From positions 1-48,358 of the forward strand of contig JANWYD010000024.1 in assembly GCA_025057155.1 (NCBI GenBank): a stretch of 48,358 nt of DNA, read 5' to 3'. Shown piece by piece: positions 36,973 through 44,250 of the stretch. This DNA comes from Chloroflexaceae bacterium (GTDB lineage Bacteria; Chloroflexota; Chloroflexia; Chloroflexales; Chloroflexaceae). The notes below the pieces were generated by a model. That model saw nothing but the letters and a program-made list of their open reading frames with translations. It searched no databases and was not told the origin of the DNA. A program made the translations under genes and the position numbers. Numbering within the stretch: the first letter of the stretch is position 1; each line of letters starts with the position of its first letter.

Positions 36973-38423
36973 GCAAAAATACGAAAGTTCAGATTCGGAA
37001 AAACTCCATCAAGTTCCTCTAATTGCTCCAACAGAAACAGATCGCCAGGGCTGGCCCGTTCCTGTTGCGCCATCGCGGCAAGCTGTTCAAAACGGTCGAG
37101 GTACACGCGCCAGCGTCCAGTCCATTCGTCCGTTGCTCCCGCGCTCAGCCGCCCCGCCCAGTCGCCTGTCTGGGCAAGCATGAGCTCGCGGGCGGCCTGG
37201 TTGAGGACCCGCTCGCGGTCACCCTCGGCGCCGGGGTAGGCCCCGGCGAGTTGCACCATGCGCTCCTCAGCGGCGTGGAGCGCCCGCCAGTACGCTTCAG
37301 CGGCGCCCCCCTGCCAGCCGGCATGCCCTCCCACTGACCACGAGCCTTCACGCAGGGCGACCTCGATGTCCGGACGATGCGCGCGCAGATAGGCCCCTGG
37401 CGTGGTGAGGGTCAGAGCGCCATGGGTGGCGCAGTGGGTCAGCACGGCCTGGAGCCAGGTGCCGCCCTCGACCCAGGTCGGGCCGATCTGGCCGGCATGG
37501 AGCAACACCAGGGCCAGATCGCGCGTCCCGCGACGGCGCGCCTCGATGACCAGGGCCGTGGTGAAGTGGTTGGCATGCTCCTGCGCGCGCCGCAAGGCGT
37601 GATAGGGATCGTAGGGTGCGCCGCTGCGGGAGAGAATGCCCCGCGCATCGGCGGGATCACGGTACACAGGATCGCCGGGATACCCCAGCTCCTCCGACCA
37701 GACATGCCGCGCCAGATCCTCATCGGGAAAGACGGCGGCTACGCGGCGTCCGGCCAGCCAGAAGGGTTGTGGCGCCAGCGTGGGCGGGAGCGAACTCGGG
37801 TCGGCCACCAGGTAGCGTAGCCCGGCGTCGGCGGCTATGCCCTCAACGCCGGGGCGCCAGCCGGCGCCAGGCAGCCAGAGGCCCTCGGGGCGTCCGAGGT
37901 GGCGGCTGATCTGGAGCACGCCCTGCTCGATCTGCGCCCGCACTGACTCCTCTCGCCCCAGGAGAGGAAGATAGGCGTGGGTCGCTGGCACGGCCAGCGG
38001 CTCGATCACCCGTGCCGTGGTCAGTTCGCGGATGGCCCGCGCCAGGTTACGCTGGAAGCGCTGCTCAAAGCTGCGCAGCCGCTGCCAGCCCCATTCCAGA
38101 TAGAACCGCTCCAGATACGCGGCGTGATGGTCGCCATTGCGCTCAGCGACGGCCAGTTCCGCTTCGCGGCGGGCCAGCACATCGTGCATCCAGAGCACGA
38201 AGTGTTTCTGAACCACCGGGTCGGCCAGTTGATCCGCCAGGAGCGGCGAGCACGCCAGAGCGATCCGCGGACGCAGGCCGCTGCTGTGCAGATCGCCCAG
38301 CAATTCCAGCAGCGGCAGCAAACCCTGGGCCGCCAGCGTGTGCAGGGCCTCTTCGCCGAGGGGGCGCCGCCCCGCTCGGCGCACATATGGCACATGGGCC
38401 AGCACCAGAAAGGCGACGTGCAT
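36966..38423 (-). CDS. GH57 family protein, apparently without catalytic residues
   Basis: A 485-residue protein with the GH57 branching-enzyme layout: an N-terminal barrel starting LAHVPYVRRAGR, an insertion of helices, and a C-terminal helical domain (about 395-485). Active GH57 branching enzymes carry a nucleophile Glu in W-L-P-E and an acid/base Asp in Y-D-x-E-L-F-G-H. Here the sites read WLPG (Gly186) and HAGQIGP (His309), so both carboxylates are missing, as is the catalytic-site His-Trp-Trp. It may be a carbohydrate-binding or regulatory pseudoenzyme. The reading frame is intact. No ribosome-binding site is clear. Confidence 0.82.
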   Translation of the reverse strand: MHVAFLVLAHVPYVRRAGRRPLGEEALHTLAAQGLLPLLELLGDLHSSGLRPRIALACSPLLADQLADPVVQKHFVLWMHDVLARREAELAVAERNGDHHAAYLERFYLEWGWQRLRSFEQRFQRNLARAIRELTTARVIEPLAVPATHAYLPLLGREESVRAQIEQGVLQISRHLGRPEGLWLPGAGWRPGVEGIAADAGLRYLVADPSSLPPTLAPQPFWLAGRRVAAVFPDEDLARHVWSEELGYPGDPVYRDPADARGILSRSGAPYDPYHALRRAQEHANHFTTALVIEARRRGTRDLALVLLHAGQIGPTWVEGGTWLQAVLTHCATHGALTLTTPGAYLRAHRPDIEVALREGSWSVGGHAGWQGGAAEAYWRALHAAEERMVQLAGAYPGAEGDRERVLNQAARELMLAQTGDWAGRLSAGATDEWTGRWRVYLDRFEQLAAMAQQERASPGDLFLLEQLEELDGVFPNLNFRIFAP

Positions 38424-38441
38424 AGGTTGCAGTTACAGTAG

Positions 38442-38505
38442 CGCAACCTTCCAGGTTGCGTGCAGGGGGGAAACCGGCTTTCCCCCTACCCCTGCCCCGT
38501 CCGCG
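38442..38505. repeat. GCAACC hairpin plus GGGGGAAACCGGC palindrome
   Basis: 38442-38460 is CGCAACCT-TCC-AGGTTGCG, as at 1682. It is followed by GGGGGAAA-CCGGC-TTTCCCCC at 38465-38485. Both repeat families lie in one 80-base gap between two minus-strand genes (kinase end at 38508, GH57 start at 38423), so they may also terminate the kinase transcript. Confidence 0.7.
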
Positions 38506-38507
38506 CC

Positions 38508-40130
38508 CTACGGCGAGGGGATCACCGGCGTCACCACCGTGGGCGAACCGAGGATCGGCGGCTCATCGGTTGGCGTAGGCGTCGGCGAGGCTGTTGCGGT
38601 GGCGGTAGGCGTGCTGGTTGCCACCGTGGGCGTTGGCGTAGGCTCGGGTGTACTGGTTGCAGTGGCCGTTGCTTCTTCCGGCGTAGTGGTTGGCGGCGGC
38701 GGCGCAGTGGGCGGGATGGTCGCTGGCAGCGGCGCGGTAGGCGGTGGCGGCGGCACGGTAACCGGTGGTGGCGGCAGGGTCGGTGAGCCGAGGGTCGGCG
38801 CCGGTGGGGCAACCGTACCGTCGGGGATGGTCGGCGTGGCGGGCGCCGCTGTTGGCGGCGCGGGGCTGGGCGGGGCCGGGCTGGGCGTTGGAATCTCCGG
38901 TGGCGGTTGAAGCGGGGGAACACTCGCCATGCCGCGCGCCACGATGAAGATGAACGCCGCCGTCACCATTACCAGCACCGCTCCAAGCAGCAGCAAGGGC
39001 AGTGCGCTTCCGTCGCCGGCCTGCCTGGGACGACCAGGCTCTCCGGGGCGCGACAGCCCGTCGGACGTCGGCGGGCGAGGGGCCGGCGGAGTGGCAGGGA
39101 AGCGTGTGGCAGGCGTGGTCGGCGCGTTGCCGGTCGCGACGGGCGCCGGTTGCGGCGCGGCGACGGCGGACGGCAGCGACCCGACCGGGGGCCGCCCGCG
39201 CGGCGGCGGCGCGGGAATGGCCTGTGGTATCGGAGGGCGGGGTGTTACCCCCACGGGATTAGCCAGAGCCGCCAGTTGCTCGCGAGTAGCCAGCGGCATC
39301 CCGTGGCGTGCGGCTACGGCACGCAGGGCCTCTACCAGATCCAGGCCGCTTGCAAAGCGCTCTTCGGGCCGCTTCGCCAACCCTTTCGCCAGAACATCGT
39401 CAAGTTCCTTCGGCAGGTGCGGCAGGATGCTCGATGGCGGCGGCGGAGGGAGTTGGGCGTGGGCGACGATTAGTTGCGGCGCCGTGCCGGTAAAAGGCGC
39501 CCGCCCGGTGATGATCTCATACGCCACCACCGCCAGGGCGTAGAGATCGCTGCGCCCGTCCACTCGTCGCGCCTCGGCCTGTTCGGGCGAAATGTACTCC
39601 GGCGTGCCCATGAACAGCCCGGTGCGCGTGAGCCGCTCGCCGTCGGAGTCGGGCGTCTGGGCGATGCCGAAGTCCGTCAGCAGCACCCGGCCATCGTGGT
39701 CTATGAGAATGTTGTGGGGCTTGATGTCGCGATGCACCGCGCCCAGGGCGTGAGCGTAATCCAGGGCGCGGGCCACCGGGTCGAGGATGCTCACCGCATA
39801 GCCCAGGCCCAGAGTAGTGCGCTCCTCGAGCACGGCATACAGGCTGCGCCCGGAGATATACTCCATGGCGATGTAGTGCAGCCCGTCTTCCTCACCCACA
39901 TCGTAGATCGTCACAATCGCGGGGTGGTGCAGATTGGCCGCAGTGGTCGCCTCGCGTTCAAAGCGCCGGATGTATTCGGGGTCAAGGCTCAGTTGCGCCG
40001 CCAGGATCTTGATTGCCACGGGCCGCTGAAGCTGCGTGTCCACTGCGCGGTACACGCGGGCCATGCCCCCGCGACCAAGCTCGGCGCGGATCTCGTAGCG
40101 CCCCAGGCGGCGTCCGATCAGGCTGGTCAC
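38508..40130 (-). CDS. Transmembrane Ser/Thr protein kinase
   Basis: A 540-residue Hanks-type kinase. The kinase domain (about 10-275) has glycine loop LGRGGMARVY, ATP-binding Lys in VAIKIL, catalytic HRDIKPHN (Asp135), DFGIA and the APE-like SPEQ. One membrane helix lies at about 376-399, followed by an extracellular tail of about 140 residues that is almost all Pro/Thr/Ala. No PASTA domain is present; the tail looks like a cell-wall spanning stalk. I prefer GTG 40130 with AAGGAGAG upstream; the earlier ATG 40235 lies upstream of a TATACT-like box. It diverges from the FHA regulator gene, a likely phospho-substrate. Confidence 0.9.
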   Translation of the reverse strand: MTSLIGRRLGRYEIRAELGRGGMARVYRAVDTQLQRPVAIKILAAQLSLDPEYIRRFEREATTAANLHHPAIVTIYDVGEEDGLHYIAMEYISGRSLYAVLEERTTLGLGYAVSILDPVARALDYAHALGAVHRDIKPHNILIDHDGRVLLTDFGIAQTPDSDGERLTRTGLFMGTPEYISPEQAEARRVDGRSDLYALAVVAYEIITGRAPFTGTAPQLIVAHAQLPPPPPSSILPHLPKELDDVLAKGLAKRPEERFASGLDLVEALRAVAARHGMPLATREQLAALANPVGVTPRPPIPQAIPAPPPRGRPPVGSLPSAVAAPQPAPVATGNAPTTPATRFPATPPAPRPPTSDGLSRPGEPGRPRQAGDGSALPLLLLGAVLVMVTAAFIFIVARGMASVPPLQPPPEIPTPSPAPPSPAPPTAAPATPTIPDGTVAPPAPTLGSPTLPPPPVTVPPPPPTAPLPATIPPTAPPPPTTTPEEATATATSTPEPTPTPTVATSTPTATATASPTPTPTDEPPILGSPTVVTPVIPSP

Positions 40131-40284
40131 ACGGCGCTCTCCTTGCGGCAGCAGGCGCGGTGGCGTTTTTGCCGTTGCAATACAGTATACACGATCAGGA
40201 ACCGTAGAGGATGCGGAGGGTTTCAAGTGGTCCATCCTCTGCGCCCTCCACGGTGTGCCTGAACGGGCGCGCCGAAAGCGCGGA

Positions 40285-40313
40285 TTGAGTTTAGGCGATG
40301 CTAATGGTATAAT
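40285..40313 (+). promoter_or_regulatory. Promoter for the FHA-aroA operon
   Basis: TTGAGT (40285-40290) and TATAAT (40308-40313) with a 17-base spacer, and TGG directly before the -10. It is the best sigma-70-type promoter in the window. The leader to ATG 40391 is about 70 bases. Confidence 0.75.
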
Positions 40314-40390
40314 CAGCCAAAGTATGCTGTAAGTTTGTCAGGATAATACGTAGTTAAGCAATTTTCTAACCCCGTCCGGAGGAACGCGGC

Positions 40391-41044
40391 ATGCACGCTG
40401 TTCCCGCTCCCAAACTCGTCATAAAGCGCCAGGGTGGTCAGTTGCGCGAACTGGAGTGGACCGCCGATGTGATCACCATCGGGCGCGATGGGTCAAACGA
40501 TGTGATTATTGACCATCCGCAGGCGTCGCGACGCCATGCCCGTCTCGAACGCACGGAGGACGGCTTCGCGGTGCGCGACCTTGATAGCACGAACGGCACC
40601 TTCGTCAACCAGGAGCGGATCGCCGGGCTTTATGTGCTCCATAATCAGGACCAGATCATTATCGCCGATACGGTGATCGTCTTCCACGATCCCGAGGCCA
40701 CCGTCAAAGGCGCCCTGCCGCCCGAGGTGCTGCGCGCGGTGCGGGAAGAGTTGCGGGTGGATAGCCGCGCTAAAGAAGTGTATATCAAGGGCCAGTTGCT
40801 CAGGCCGCCGCTGACGGTCAAAGAGTTCCAACTGCTGGAGTTGCTCTATGAGCGCCGGGGACAGGTGGTGAGCAAAGATGAGATTGCCCGCAAAGTGTGG
40901 GATTACGAGGTTTTTGACTACAACGCGATTGACGCGCTGGTCTACCGCTTGCGGCAACGCATCGAGCCCGATCACAGCAATCCGCGCTACCTGATTACCC
41001 AGCGAGGTTTCGGATACAAGCTGGTGACCACGCCCGAAGGCTAA
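40391..41044 (+). CDS. FHA domain fused to OmpR-type winged helix
   Basis: A 217-residue regulator. The N-terminal FHA domain (about 25-100) has the conserved G-R, S-x-x-H and N-G elements (IGRDGSNDVII, SRRHARLE, DSTNGTFVN), which bind phosphothreonine peptides. A C-terminal OmpR/PhoB-type winged helix (about 115-213) has LTVKEFQLLELLYERRGQVVS and RYLITQRGFGYKL. A receiver domain is lacking, so input is likely Thr phosphorylation, for instance by the divergently encoded kinase. GGAGGAA lies 7 bases before ATG 40391. aroA follows 3 bases after its stop. Confidence 0.9.
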   Translation: MHAVPAPKLVIKRQGGQLRELEWTADVITIGRDGSNDVIIDHPQASRRHARLERTEDGFAVRDLDSTNGTFVNQERIAGLYVLHNQDQIIIADTVIVFHDPEATVKGALPPEVLRAVREELRVDSRAKEVYIKGQLLRPPLTVKEFQLLELLYERRGQVVSKDEIARKVWDYEVFDYNAIDALVYRLRQRIEPDHSNPRYLITQRGFGYKLVTTPEG

Positions 41045-41047
41045 TCC

Positions 41048-42346
41048 ATGACCAGCATTTCCCTGAGTGCTCCCCGGCGGCTGCGTGGCGTTGTGCAGGT
41101 TCCGGGCGACAAGTCGATTTCCCATCGCGCGGTGATCCTGAACGCCGTCGCCGCGGGGCCGGCCCGCATCACCAATTTCCTCGCTGGCGCGGATTGCCTC
41201 TCCACCATCGCCTGTGTGCGCGCCCTGGGAGTTACGGTTGAACGCGAGGGCGCCGAGGTGCAGGTGCACGGTGTGGGCCTCCACGGGCTGCGCGAACCCG
41301 CCGATGTGCTTGACTGCGGCAATTCCGGCACCACGCTGCGCCTGCTCGCCGGCCTGGTCGCCGGCGCCCCCCTCTTCGCCGTGCTGACCGGCGATGCCTC
41401 GCTGCGCTCCCGCCCGCAGCGCCGCATCGTGGCCCCGCTGCGGGCCCTCGGCGCCTGGCTCGACGGGCGCGACCACGGCGACCGCGCCCCGCTCGCCGTG
41501 CGCGGCGTCCGCCTCAAGGGCGGCGATTACGCCCTGCCCATCGCCTCGGCCCAGGTCAAGTCGGCCCTGCTCCTCGCTGCGCTCGCTGGTGAAGGGCCGC
41601 TCACGCTCACTGGCCAGATCGCTAGCCGTGACCATACCGAGCGTATGCTCCAGGCCATGGGGGTGGACCTCCAGGTGAGCGCCGAGCAGCTCGTCCTGAA
41701 TCCGCCAACCGATCCGCTTCGACCCTTTCCGCTCTCGCTGCGCGTGCCGGGCGATCCCTCCTCTGCGGCGTTCTGGTGGGTCGCCGCCGCCATTCATCCC
41801 GACGCCGAGTTGACGACGGTCGGCGTTTGCCTCAATCCCACTCGTACCGGGGCGCTCGACGCGCTGCGGGCGATGGGCGCGGCGATCGAGATCACCGATG
41901 AACGCTTTGAGGGGAGCGAGCCGGTGGGCAATGTCACCGTGCGTTCCTCGGCGTTGCGTGGCGCCACCATCGGCGGGGATCTCATCCCCCGCCTGATTGA
42001 TGAGATCCCCGTCCTGGCCGTTGCCGCCGCCTGCGCCAAAGGCGATACGCTCATCCGCGACGCGCAGGAACTGCGCGCCAAAGAGACCGACCGTATCGCT
42101 ACTGTCGCCGCTGGCCTCGCCGCCCTGGGGGTCGCCGTTGAGCCCACTGCGGATGGCATGGGCATCGTGGGCCGTGGCGGCCCTGCCCTGGCGGGGGCCG
42201 AGTTGCACAGCCACGGGGACCACCGGCTCGCCATGGCCTGGGCTATCGCCGCTCTCGTCGCCTCTGGCACAACGGTGATCCACGATCCTGAAGCAGTGGC
42301 CGTTAGCTATCCAGGGTTCTGGGAGACGCTCGCGGAGCTGCAATGA
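41048..42346 (+). CDS. aroA: 3-phosphoshikimate 1-carboxyvinyltransferase (EPSP synthase)
   Basis: A 432-residue enzyme of the shikimate pathway that joins phosphoenolpyruvate and shikimate-3-phosphate. PGDKSISHRAV near 19-29, LDCGNSGTTLRLLAG near 90-103, and SSAAFWWVAAA and KETDRI near the C-terminal half are typical. The GNSGTT form is the Gram-positive-like type. The gene starts 3 bases after the FHA regulator and overlaps the next gene by ATGA. Its place in a kinase/FHA locus is unexpected for a housekeeping enzyme. Confidence 0.96.
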   Translation: MTSISLSAPRRLRGVVQVPGDKSISHRAVILNAVAAGPARITNFLAGADCLSTIACVRALGVTVEREGAEVQVHGVGLHGLREPADVLDCGNSGTTLRLLAGLVAGAPLFAVLTGDASLRSRPQRRIVAPLRALGAWLDGRDHGDRAPLAVRGVRLKGGDYALPIASAQVKSALLLAALAGEGPLTLTGQIASRDHTERMLQAMGVDLQVSAEQLVLNPPTDPLRPFPLSLRVPGDPSSAAFWWVAAAIHPDAELTTVGVCLNPTRTGALDALRAMGAAIEITDERFEGSEPVGNVTVRSSALRGATIGGDLIPRLIDEIPVLAVAAACAKGDTLIRDAQELRAKETDRIATVAAGLAALGVAVEPTADGMGIVGRGGPALAGAELHSHGDHRLAMAWAIAALVASGTTVIHDPEAVAVSYPGFWETLAELQ

Positions 42347-42948
42347 GCGAACAATACACGTTTACCGTCGAAGTCTATACCGACGCGCTGGTGGTCGCCG
42401 GGAGCTACGATCTGCCGCTCTACCGCCGGGTGAGCGACGCGCTCAACAGTGGTTTGCACCGCTTCATTACCCTGCGCGACGCCAGCGTAGCTCCCCCTGG
42501 GCGCCTTCAACAGGCCCGGCGCGTTCCCCAGATCCTGGTAGACTGGAGCGGCGCCCTGCTCGTCGCCACGATTGCCGAGCCGCCGCCGCCCCCCGATTTC
42601 CACGTTCCCAACCCTCCGCGCGATACCCAGACAATGATGTTTTTTACCTCACAGTTCGCCCTGCGCGCGGATTTCTTCAAGCGTGGCGATGTGGAACTGA
42701 TCGTCATGCTCAGCGAAATGACCGATGAGTTCGTTCCCCTCAGCGCGGTGACGATCTACCCCTTGCAGGGCGGCGCGCCCTTTCATCGCGAGTCCGTCTG
42801 CCTCAACCGGCGCCGGGTGCAGGCGCTCTATGCCATCGGCGCGGAGATTGCCCATGGTCCCCTGCCCGCGCCGAACCCCGAAGCATTCGCGCCTCCCGTC
42901 GTTCCGACCCCTCCCTCTCCCGCCGCAGCTGAGCCGCCTCAGGGTTGA
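42343..42948 (+). CDS. Conserved hypothetical protein coupled to aroA
   Basis: A 201-residue protein of unknown family. Residues 1-170 look globular and beta-rich (YTFTVEVYTDALVVAGSYDL, then LNSGLHRFITLRDASV and ADFFKRGDVELIVMLSEM). The tail (171-201) is Pro/Ala-rich and disordered. No signal peptide or catalytic motif is seen. Its ATGA overlap with aroA argues for co-translation and co-regulation. A role linked to the upstream regulator is possible, but nothing in the sequence shows it. Confidence 0.75.
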   Translation: MSEQYTFTVEVYTDALVVAGSYDLPLYRRVSDALNSGLHRFITLRDASVAPPGRLQQARRVPQILVDWSGALLVATIAEPPPPPDFHVPNPPRDTQTMMFFTSQFALRADFFKRGDVELIVMLSEMTDEFVPLSAVTIYPLQGGAPFHRESVCLNRRRVQALYAIGAEIAHGPLPAPNPEAFAPPVVPTPPSPAAAEPPQG

Positions 42949-43027
42949 TTGCCGGGGGCAAGCTGGAAGGTTGCCCCTCCTGGAGATTTGTTTAGTCAAT
43001 CTTCATCCATGTCTGGTATGACTCCGC

Positions 43028-43036
43028 TGGTACAGT
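43028..43036 (+). promoter_or_regulatory. Possible extended -10 element for galE
   Basis: TGG-TACAGT with hexamer 43031-43036, about 50 bases before galE. It is a weaker match than the other extended -10 elements listed. The gap upstream (42949-43027) also contains a GGGGCAA...TTGCCCC inverted pair. Confidence 0.35.
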
Positions 43037-43085
43037 GAGGGTGGCAGGCCCTTCTTGCCGCCGTTTGTTCCAAGGAGCCTTACCA

Positions 43086-44084
43086 ATGAAAATCCTTGTC
43101 ACCGGTGGAGCTGGATATATTGGCTCCATTACCACTGCCGAACTGATCGCCGCCGGACATCGGGCCATCGTCTTCGACAACTTCTACCAGGGCCACGCCG
43201 CCGCCGTTCCGCCGGAAGCGGAATTGATCGAGGGCGACCTGTCCGATATCGCCAGCGTGCGCGCCGTCTTCGCCGCCCATCCCGACATTGACGGGATCAT
43301 GCACTTCGCGTCCTATACGCTGGTTGGCGAGAGTATGGAGAAACCGCTGCGCTACCTGCGCGACAACATCGTCACCGCGGGCAATCTGCTCGAAGTGGCG
43401 CTTGAAGCCGGGGTGCGGCGCTTCATTCTCTCTTCTACTGCTAATCTCTTCGATGAGCCGGAGAAGATGCCGATCAAAGCCGATAACAAAATTGTCCCCG
43501 GTTCACCATATGGCGAGTCAAAGTTTTTCATTGAGCGCATGCTGCACTGGTGCGAGCGCATTTATGGTCTGAAGTACGCGTGTCTGCGCTACTTTAACGC
43601 CGCTGGCGATACCCCGCACCGTGGCGAGGATCACGATCCTGAGACCCACCTGATCCCCCTGGTGCTCCAGGTGGCCCTCGGCCATCGCCCTCACATTACT
43701 GTCTTTGGCGATGATTATCCCACCCCCGACGGCACCTGCATTCGGGACTACATTCACGTGGTGGATCTCGCCCAGGCGCACATCCTGGCGATGGAGGCCC
43801 TGGACCGTCTCGGCTCGCGCAAGTACAACCTGGGCAATGGGAATGGCTTCAGCGTGCTCGAGGTGATTGAGGCCGCCCGCAAAGTGACCGGCCACCCCAT
43901 TCCCCACGTGATTGGCCCGCGGCGCCCCGGCGATCCGGCGGTGCTGATCGCCTCCTCTGAGGCCATCCGCGCCGAGCTGGGCTGGCGGCCACGCTTCCCG
44001 GACATCGAAACTATCGTTGCCAGCGCCTGGGAGTGGCACCGCAATTATCCCCACGGCTATCCGCGGAAGGGCGCGGGGAGGTGA
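43086..44084 (+). CDS. galE: UDP-glucose 4-epimerase
   Basis: A 332-residue extended short-chain dehydrogenase. The NAD+ loop GGAGYIGS is at 8-15, and the catalytic Tyr/Lys pair is in YGESK near 141-145. A Ser/Thr triad member sits in SSTAN near 119-123, where SSTATV-Y-G is more usual. The SDR C-terminal segment [12 protein letters not shown] and DYIHVVDLA are GalE-type. It interconverts UDP-glucose and UDP-galactose for polysaccharide synthesis. AAGGAGCC precedes ATG 43086. Other NDP-sugar epimerases (e.g. UDP-GlcNAc) are possible. Confidence 0.88.
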   Translation: MKILVTGGAGYIGSITTAELIAAGHRAIVFDNFYQGHAAAVPPEAELIEGDLSDIASVRAVFAAHPDIDGIMHFASYTLVGESMEKPLRYLRDNIVTAGNLLEVALEAGVRRFILSSTANLFDEPEKMPIKADNKIVPGSPYGESKFFIERMLHWCERIYGLKYACLRYFNAAGDTPHRGEDHDPETHLIPLVLQVALGHRPHITVFGDDYPTPDGTCIRDYIHVVDLAQAHILAMEALDRLGSRKYNLGNGNGFSVLEVIEAARKVTGHPIPHVIGPRRPGDPAVLIASSEAIRAELGWRPRFPDIETIVASAWEWHRNYPHGYPRKGAGR

Positions 44085-44090
44085 CGAATC

Positions 44091-44164
44091 TGGTACAATG
44101 AGGGTCCGTTGCGCCTGTCTCCTCTCACGGCAAAGGCCCCGGGCGCAACCCAACGGGTTGCGCC
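44091..44164 (+). promoter_or_regulatory. Extended -10 element and GCAACC hairpin before the kinase gene
   Basis: TGG-TACAAT (hexamer 44094-44099) lies just after the galE stop codon. A 10-bp hairpin, GGCGCAACCC (44142-44151) with 44155-44164, follows in the leader, and a GGGGCGCGG...CAAACCCGGTTTCCCC repeat extends to about 44212. The promoter would drive the kinase/zinc-finger gene at 44251. Confidence 0.4.
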
Positions 44165-44250
44165 TGGCTTGCTCCCGCAGGCAGGGGCGCGGACAAACCC
44201 GGTTTCCCCTGATCGTGCCTTCATTGGTGCGGCGAAGCCGCTTGACCTCT

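Noticed and set aside
40493-42343. 616-codon minus-strand frame opposite the FHA gene and aroA
   Set aside because: Antisense to two well-supported genes; no family match seen.
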